Assembly: GCF_008122505.1 (NCBI RefSeq)
Contig: NZ_VSSB01000001.1
Location: forward strand, 1,720,891 to 1,784,890
DNA length: 64,000 nucleotides
Direction of reading: 5' to 3'
DNA from: Agromyces mariniharenae
GTDB taxonomy: Bacteria; Actinomycetota; Actinomycetes; Actinomycetales; Microbacteriaceae
Position 1 is the stretch's first letter; each line of letters begins with the position of its first letter. Of the stretch, positions 60,918 through 64,000 are shown in pieces. The position numbers and the translations under genes were made by a program. Under the pieces are notes generated by a model. It saw only the letters and a list, made by a program, of their open reading frames with translations, was not told the DNA's origin and did not search any database.

Positions 60918-62198
60918 GTGGCTGACCGTCTGGGGAGGTCCCGGCGGCGGGGAGGACCTGTCGCCGCGATGGCGGCGGCCCTCACGATCGCCCTGACCGG
61001 ATGCTTCGGCACGGCCGTCGATCCGTCGGCGCAGTTCTCGCCCGTCGATGCCCCGCTCGGCGGTGATCTCGCCGATGGACTCCAGGGCGTCCTCGACCAG
61101 GCGGTGGCGCTGAGCGGGTCGAGCGGCGGCGTCGCCGGCGTGTGGGCGCCGTGGGCGGGCGAGTGGACCGCGGCATCCGGCACCGTGGACTTCGGCGAGA
61201 AGCCACCGCCCATGACGACCGACACCGGGTTCCGACTCGCCACCGTGACGACCGAGATCACCTGCACCGTGCTGCTGCGCCTCGCGGACCAGGGCGAGGT
61301 GCAACTCGACGACCCCGTGGCGAAGTACGTCGACTGGATCCCGAAGCTCGACGGCATCACCCTCGAGCAGCTGTGCCTCCACACCTCGGGCCTGGCCGAC
61401 TACTACCCCGTGCTGCGCCCGACCTTCGGCGCGAATCCCGGCCGCGTCTGGCCGGCGAACGAGCTGCTCGCGAACGGCATGGCCCTGAACCGCATCGGAC
61501 CGCCGGGCGAGCAGGTGCGCGAGTCGCGTACGGGCATCCTGCTGCTCGCGCTCGCGCTCGAGCGGCGCACGAGCAAGACGTGGGACGAGCTCGCCCAGCA
61601 GTACGTCCTCGGTCCGCTGGGCCTCGAGGAGACCTCGCTGCCGCCCGGGACCGTGACCGAGCATGCCGGGGTCATGGGCGGTTACTCGTCGATCACGGTG
61701 ACGGGAGCGGTCGACTGCGCCGTCCTGCTCGACGACACCGAGGCGTCGAGCTCGATGGGCGGTGCGGCCGCGGGCGCGATCTCGACGCTCGAGGACGCAC
61801 GTTCCCTCAGCGAGGCGTTCGCGACGGGCGCGCTCCTCAGCGAGCGCACGGCGCGCGCCCAGTGGAACACGGTCCCGCTCGGCGGCGACGCTCCCGCGTG
61901 GCAGTCCGCGGGCCTCGGCGGCGCGCAGTACGGACCGATGCGCGGCACCGCCGGCGAGACGGCCGGTGCGCTCACCGCCGCGTTCACCGACGCCGCGAGC
62001 GGCCTCACGGTCGTGGTCGCGCTCAACAACTCGACCCCCGGACCCGCGTTCGTGCGCGAGGTCGCGTTCGCCCTCGCCTCGCTCGCATCGAAGGCGCCGC
62101 CCGCGGCCGGCGGCGAGCAGCCCCTCATCGAGCTGCCCTGGTCGGCCGACCAGGCGACGGCGAAGATGCAGGAGCTCGGCGTCTGCCCGCGGGCGTAG
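60918..62198 (+). CDS. Beta-lactamase/DD-peptidase-fold lipoprotein lacking the catalytic residues
   Basis: 426 residues. Signal with lipobox (ALTIALTGCF, Cys29) and a serine-beta-lactamase-like domain: FRLATVTTEITCTVLLRLAD, LEQLCLHTSGLADYYPVL and GYSSITVTGAVDCAVLL. The SxxK motif (expected GSVTK) reads ATVTT (108-112): the Ser is Thr109 and the Lys is Thr112. The YxN motif is ESR (202-204). HTSGL is kept. So the fold remains but hydrolysis is improbable. TACAAT and GAGGGGGG form its promoter and SD. Confidence 0.8.
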   Translation: MADRLGRSRRRGGPVAAMAAALTIALTGCFGTAVDPSAQFSPVDAPLGGDLADGLQGVLDQAVALSGSSGGVAGVWAPWAGEWTAASGTVDFGEKPPPMTTDTGFRLATVTTEITCTVLLRLADQGEVQLDDPVAKYVDWIPKLDGITLEQLCLHTSGLADYYPVLRPTFGANPGRVWPANELLANGMALNRIGPPGEQVRESRTGILLLALALERRTSKTWDELAQQYVLGPLGLEETSLPPGTVTEHAGVMGGYSSITVTGAVDCAVLLDDTEASSSMGGAAAGAISTLEDARSLSEAFATGALLSERTARAQWNTVPLGGDAPAWQSAGLGGAQYGPMRGTAGETAGALTAAFTDAASGLTVVVALNNSTPGPAFVREVAFALASLASKAPPAAGGEQPLIELPWSADQATAKMQELGVCPRA

Positions 62199-62311
62199 CC
62201 CCGCCGATCGCTCGCATCCCCCGCCGTGCGGGCGGATGATGGAGGTGAGCGGAGCCTCCCGCTCCGCGACCCCCGGCACCGGGCGTGCCGGGATGAGACG
62301 AGGAGGTTCTC

Positions 62312-62770
62312 ATGCACAGCGTCGCCCAACCGTCCACCACGGCGAAGTACGCCGGCACACCGGTGCAGGTCGTCGCGCTGATCTTCGGCATCGTCTTCCT
62401 GGCCGTCGGCATCGCCGGCTTCATCCCGGGCCTCACGACCGACGTCGACGCCCTGCTCTTCTGGGGCAGCGACTCGGGCGCGATGCTGCTCGGGATCTTC
62501 CAGGTGTCGATCCTGCACAACATCGTCCACCTGCTGTTCGGAGCGGCCGGGCTCTGGCTCGCCTCGAGCTTCGCCGGGTCGCGCAACTACCTCATCTGGG
62601 GCGGGGTCGTCTACGGGCTGATCCTCGTCTACGGGCTCTTCGTGAGCGGCGACCACCCGGCCAACGTCGTGCCGGTGAACACCGCCGACAACTGGCTGCA
62701 CGGCGCGCTCGCCGTCGCCATGATCCTGCTCGGGGTGCTCCTGGGCCGACGGGGCCGGGCCTCCGCCTAG
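62312..62770 (+). CDS. DUF4383 membrane protein (second copy)
   Basis: 152 residues, four helices: PVQVVALIFGIVFLAVGIAG, AMLLGIFQVSILHNIVHLLF, LIWGGVVYGLILVYGLFVSG and NWLHGALAVAMILLGVLLGR. It has the same FQVSILHNIVHLLFGAA and NTADNWLHGALA blocks as the other copy. SD ACGAGGAGG precedes the ATG. Its TAG stop overlaps that of the convergent glycosyltransferase gene within CTAG. Confidence 0.85.
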   Translation: MHSVAQPSTTAKYAGTPVQVVALIFGIVFLAVGIAGFIPGLTTDVDALLFWGSDSGAMLLGIFQVSILHNIVHLLFGAAGLWLASSFAGSRNYLIWGGVVYGLILVYGLFVSGDHPANVVPVNTADNWLHGALAVAMILLGVLLGRRGRASA

Positions 62771-64000
62771 CGTCGGCGCCGGCCGAACCGCCCGAGCACG
62801 CGCTGCGCAGCTCGGCGCGGGACCGAGCGCGTATCGGGGTGCGCGGTGACGCGTCCGGCTTCCACCACGGCGCCGAGGTGCTCGACCTCGACGATGCAGG
62901 TCAGCGGATGCCGCCCGCCAACGAGGCGCGACGCGCGCTCGCCGAGGCGCCACATCGTGCGGCCGTCCCGTGCCGGGCGTCGTTCCCGCACGAGCGCACC
63001 GCGCCCGCGCCGGCGCAGCGTGATCGTCACGGACGCACCGGGTGGCACGCCGCGCAGCCGCACCGACACCCGCAGGCGCCTGCGCCGGAACCGCATCCTG
63101 AGGCGCTCCAGTTCGACGTGGAGCGGTGGCGACGTGCGGCCGTGACGGGCGGCGGCGGCGCGCTGCACCCGGCCCCACGCCTCGACCACGTGCGCGTCGT
63201 CGTGCCGCGCGGCGGTCGCCCGGGCCGCACGCCGCATCCGCTCGCGCTCGGGCGCGGGCAGCGCGACCAGGCGGGCCACGGCGTCGGCCGCCGCGTCGAG
63301 GTCGCCGTCGGCCACGAGCACGCCGTCGACGCCGTCGGCGATGAGGTCGGCCGGGCCGTAGGGGATGTCGTACGCGATGGGGAGGCAGCCGCGGGCCATC
63401 GCCTCGGCCAGCGCGAGCGGCGAGCCCTCGAACGTGCTCGTCACGAGGGTCCACGACGCGTCGGCGAACGCATCGGCGGCGCCGCTGCGATGCCCCGCGA
63501 AGGTCACGGCGTCGCCGAGGCCGGCGTCGTCGACCCGGCGGCGGAGGGCCGGGGCATCCGGACCGTCGCCGTAGACGGTGAGCGTCACCGGCACGCCGCG
63601 GTCGCGGCACCGGCGCACCACCTCGATCGCGTGGTCGACGCGCTTTCGGGTGGTGAGGCGGGCGAGCACGACGCCGGCCGCCGGATCGCGCTCGGCGTCG
63701 GGCGCCGGATCGCCGTCGAGGGGGTCGATGCCGTTGGGGACCACGGTGAGGTTGCCGGGGTCGCCGAGGAGGGTCGCGGCATCCGCGCGCTGCCGCTCGG
63801 TGAGGAAGACCACGCCGTCGAACCGCTCGAGGTGCGCGAACACGCGTCGGCGTGACGGCCGCAGCATGCCCCATGGCCGGTCGGGACCCACGAGGTGGGA
63901 GTTGTGCACGAGGTGCAGGGAGACGACGTTCGGTCGGCGATACCGCGCCATGAACTCGGCGGCCGTCTTGCTGTCGGTGACGGCGAATGCCCGCTCGTCG
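62767..64000 (-). CDS. GT4-type glycosyltransferase (5' end outside window)
   Basis: The open frame runs to the right edge with no stop (residues before Met 63951 read DERAFAVTDSKTAAEF), so the start lies beyond base 64000. The GT-B C-terminal domain is clear: VVPNGIDPLDG, GVVLARLTTRKRVDHAIEVV, VTFAGHRSGA, and STFEGSPLALAEAMARGCLP with the EX7E pair. It resembles TagE-type poly(glycerol-phosphate) glucosyltransferases, so teichoic-acid or other surface glycan modification is likely. About 130 residues at the C-terminus form an extra Arg-rich beta domain. Confidence 0.85.
   Translation of the reverse strand, partial: DERAFAVTDSKTAAEFMARYRRPNVVSLHLVHNSHLVGPDRPWGMLRPSRRRVFAHLERFDGVVFLTERQRADAATLLGDPGNLTVVPNGIDPLDGDPAPDAERDPAAGVVLARLTTRKRVDHAIEVVRRCRDRGVPVTLTVYGDGPDAPALRRRVDDAGLGDAVTFAGHRSGAADAFADASWTLVTSTFEGSPLALAEAMARGCLPIAYDIPYGPADLIADGVDGVLVADGDLDAAADAVARLVALPAPERERMRRAARATAARHDDAHVVEAWGRVQRAAAARHGRTSPPLHVELERLRMRFRRRRLRVSVRLRGVPPGASVTITLRRRGRGALVRERRPARDGRTMWRLGERASRLVGGRHPLTCIVEVEHLGAVVEAGRVTAHPDTRSVPRRAAQRVLGRFGRRRR

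Larger units (their letters stand above)
593..63784. repeat. Dispersed 7-mer GGATGCC / GGCATCC, about 100 copies across the window
   Basis: By hand I count about 41 copies of GGATGCC and 62 of GGCATCC (reverse complements). For 35% G, 35% C composition I expect about 15 in total. About half are extended to CGGATGCCG or CGGCATCCG, where I expect about two. Copies occur in genes of both strands and between genes. Coding copies use the otherwise rare codons GAT, GCA and TCC (Asp-Ala-Ala as GATGCCGCG, Ala-Ser as GCATCC), which suggests selection on the DNA. Confidence 0.75.

Noticed and set aside
1..64000. parS site (TGTTTCACGTGAAACA-like)
   Set aside because: I looked for GTTTCACG and CGTGAAAC because of parB and saw none; parS sites probably lie to the left.

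Overview
The window is about 70% G+C, with dense, mostly intact genes on both strands. Gene content and order (parB, ddl, an aminotransferase, trxA/trxB, murJ, a DUF6049 protein, pcnA, then rpsF-ssb-rpsR-rplI-dnaB) point to an actinobacterium, most likely Microbacteriaceae (an Agromyces-like organism is my guess). The parB tail at the left edge suggests that the chromosome origin lies just outside the window. I see no phage, insertion sequence, CRISPR array, rRNA or tRNA.

Region by region. 1-14 kb: origin-proximal core genes. They cover chromosome segregation (parB), wall precursor synthesis and export (ddl, murJ), thiol redox (trxB-trxA), tRNA CCA addition (pcnA), a ribosomal/replication operon (rpsF-ssb-rpsR-rplI) and the replicative helicase dnaB. 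The 538 bp between rplI and dnaB contains a strong terminator and a cluster of DnaA-box-like 9-mers. 14-29 kb: small regulator/target modules (GntR plus membrane protein; TetR divergent from a quinone-oxidoreductase-like enzyme; WYL regulator divergent from a glyoxalase-like protein), stand-alone enzymes, and the three-gene proton-translocating transhydrogenase pntAA-pntAB-pntB. 29-40 kb: hydrolase, a phosphatase-purB operon, a kinase-like protein, a small helical protein paired with a lipase-like protein, and hisC-like transaminase followed by a 2-oxoacid dehydrogenase E1alpha-E1beta-E2 operon. 40-45 kb: a complete zinc-uptake operon (binding protein, ATPase, two permeases) ending in its own Fur-family regulator, with a Zur-type operator over the promoter. 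45-50 kb: glutamate decarboxylase with a membrane partner, and a LuxR-type TPR regulator. 50-55 kb: M23-like lipoprotein, cysteine-free L33/S14 with L28, a secreted Ig-like/PxKF protein, and HU. 55-64 kb: CopD/CtaG fusion, Pif1/RecD-like helicase, a DUF4383 cluster around a catalytically dead serine-hydrolase-fold lipoprotein, and a glycosyltransferase that runs off the right edge.

Two signals cut across gene boundaries. First, the 7-mer GGATGCC/GGCATCC occurs about 100 times by my hand count, in coding and intergenic DNA and in both orientations. It is often extended to CGGATGCCG, occurs as inverted pairs, and forms one perfect terminator-like hairpin. This looks like a DNA-level motif comparable in density to the uptake or recombination signals of other bacteria. 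Second, at least nine genes have a TANNNT -10 box exactly 6-7 bases before the start codon, the layout of leaderless transcription. I used this to choose several start codons.
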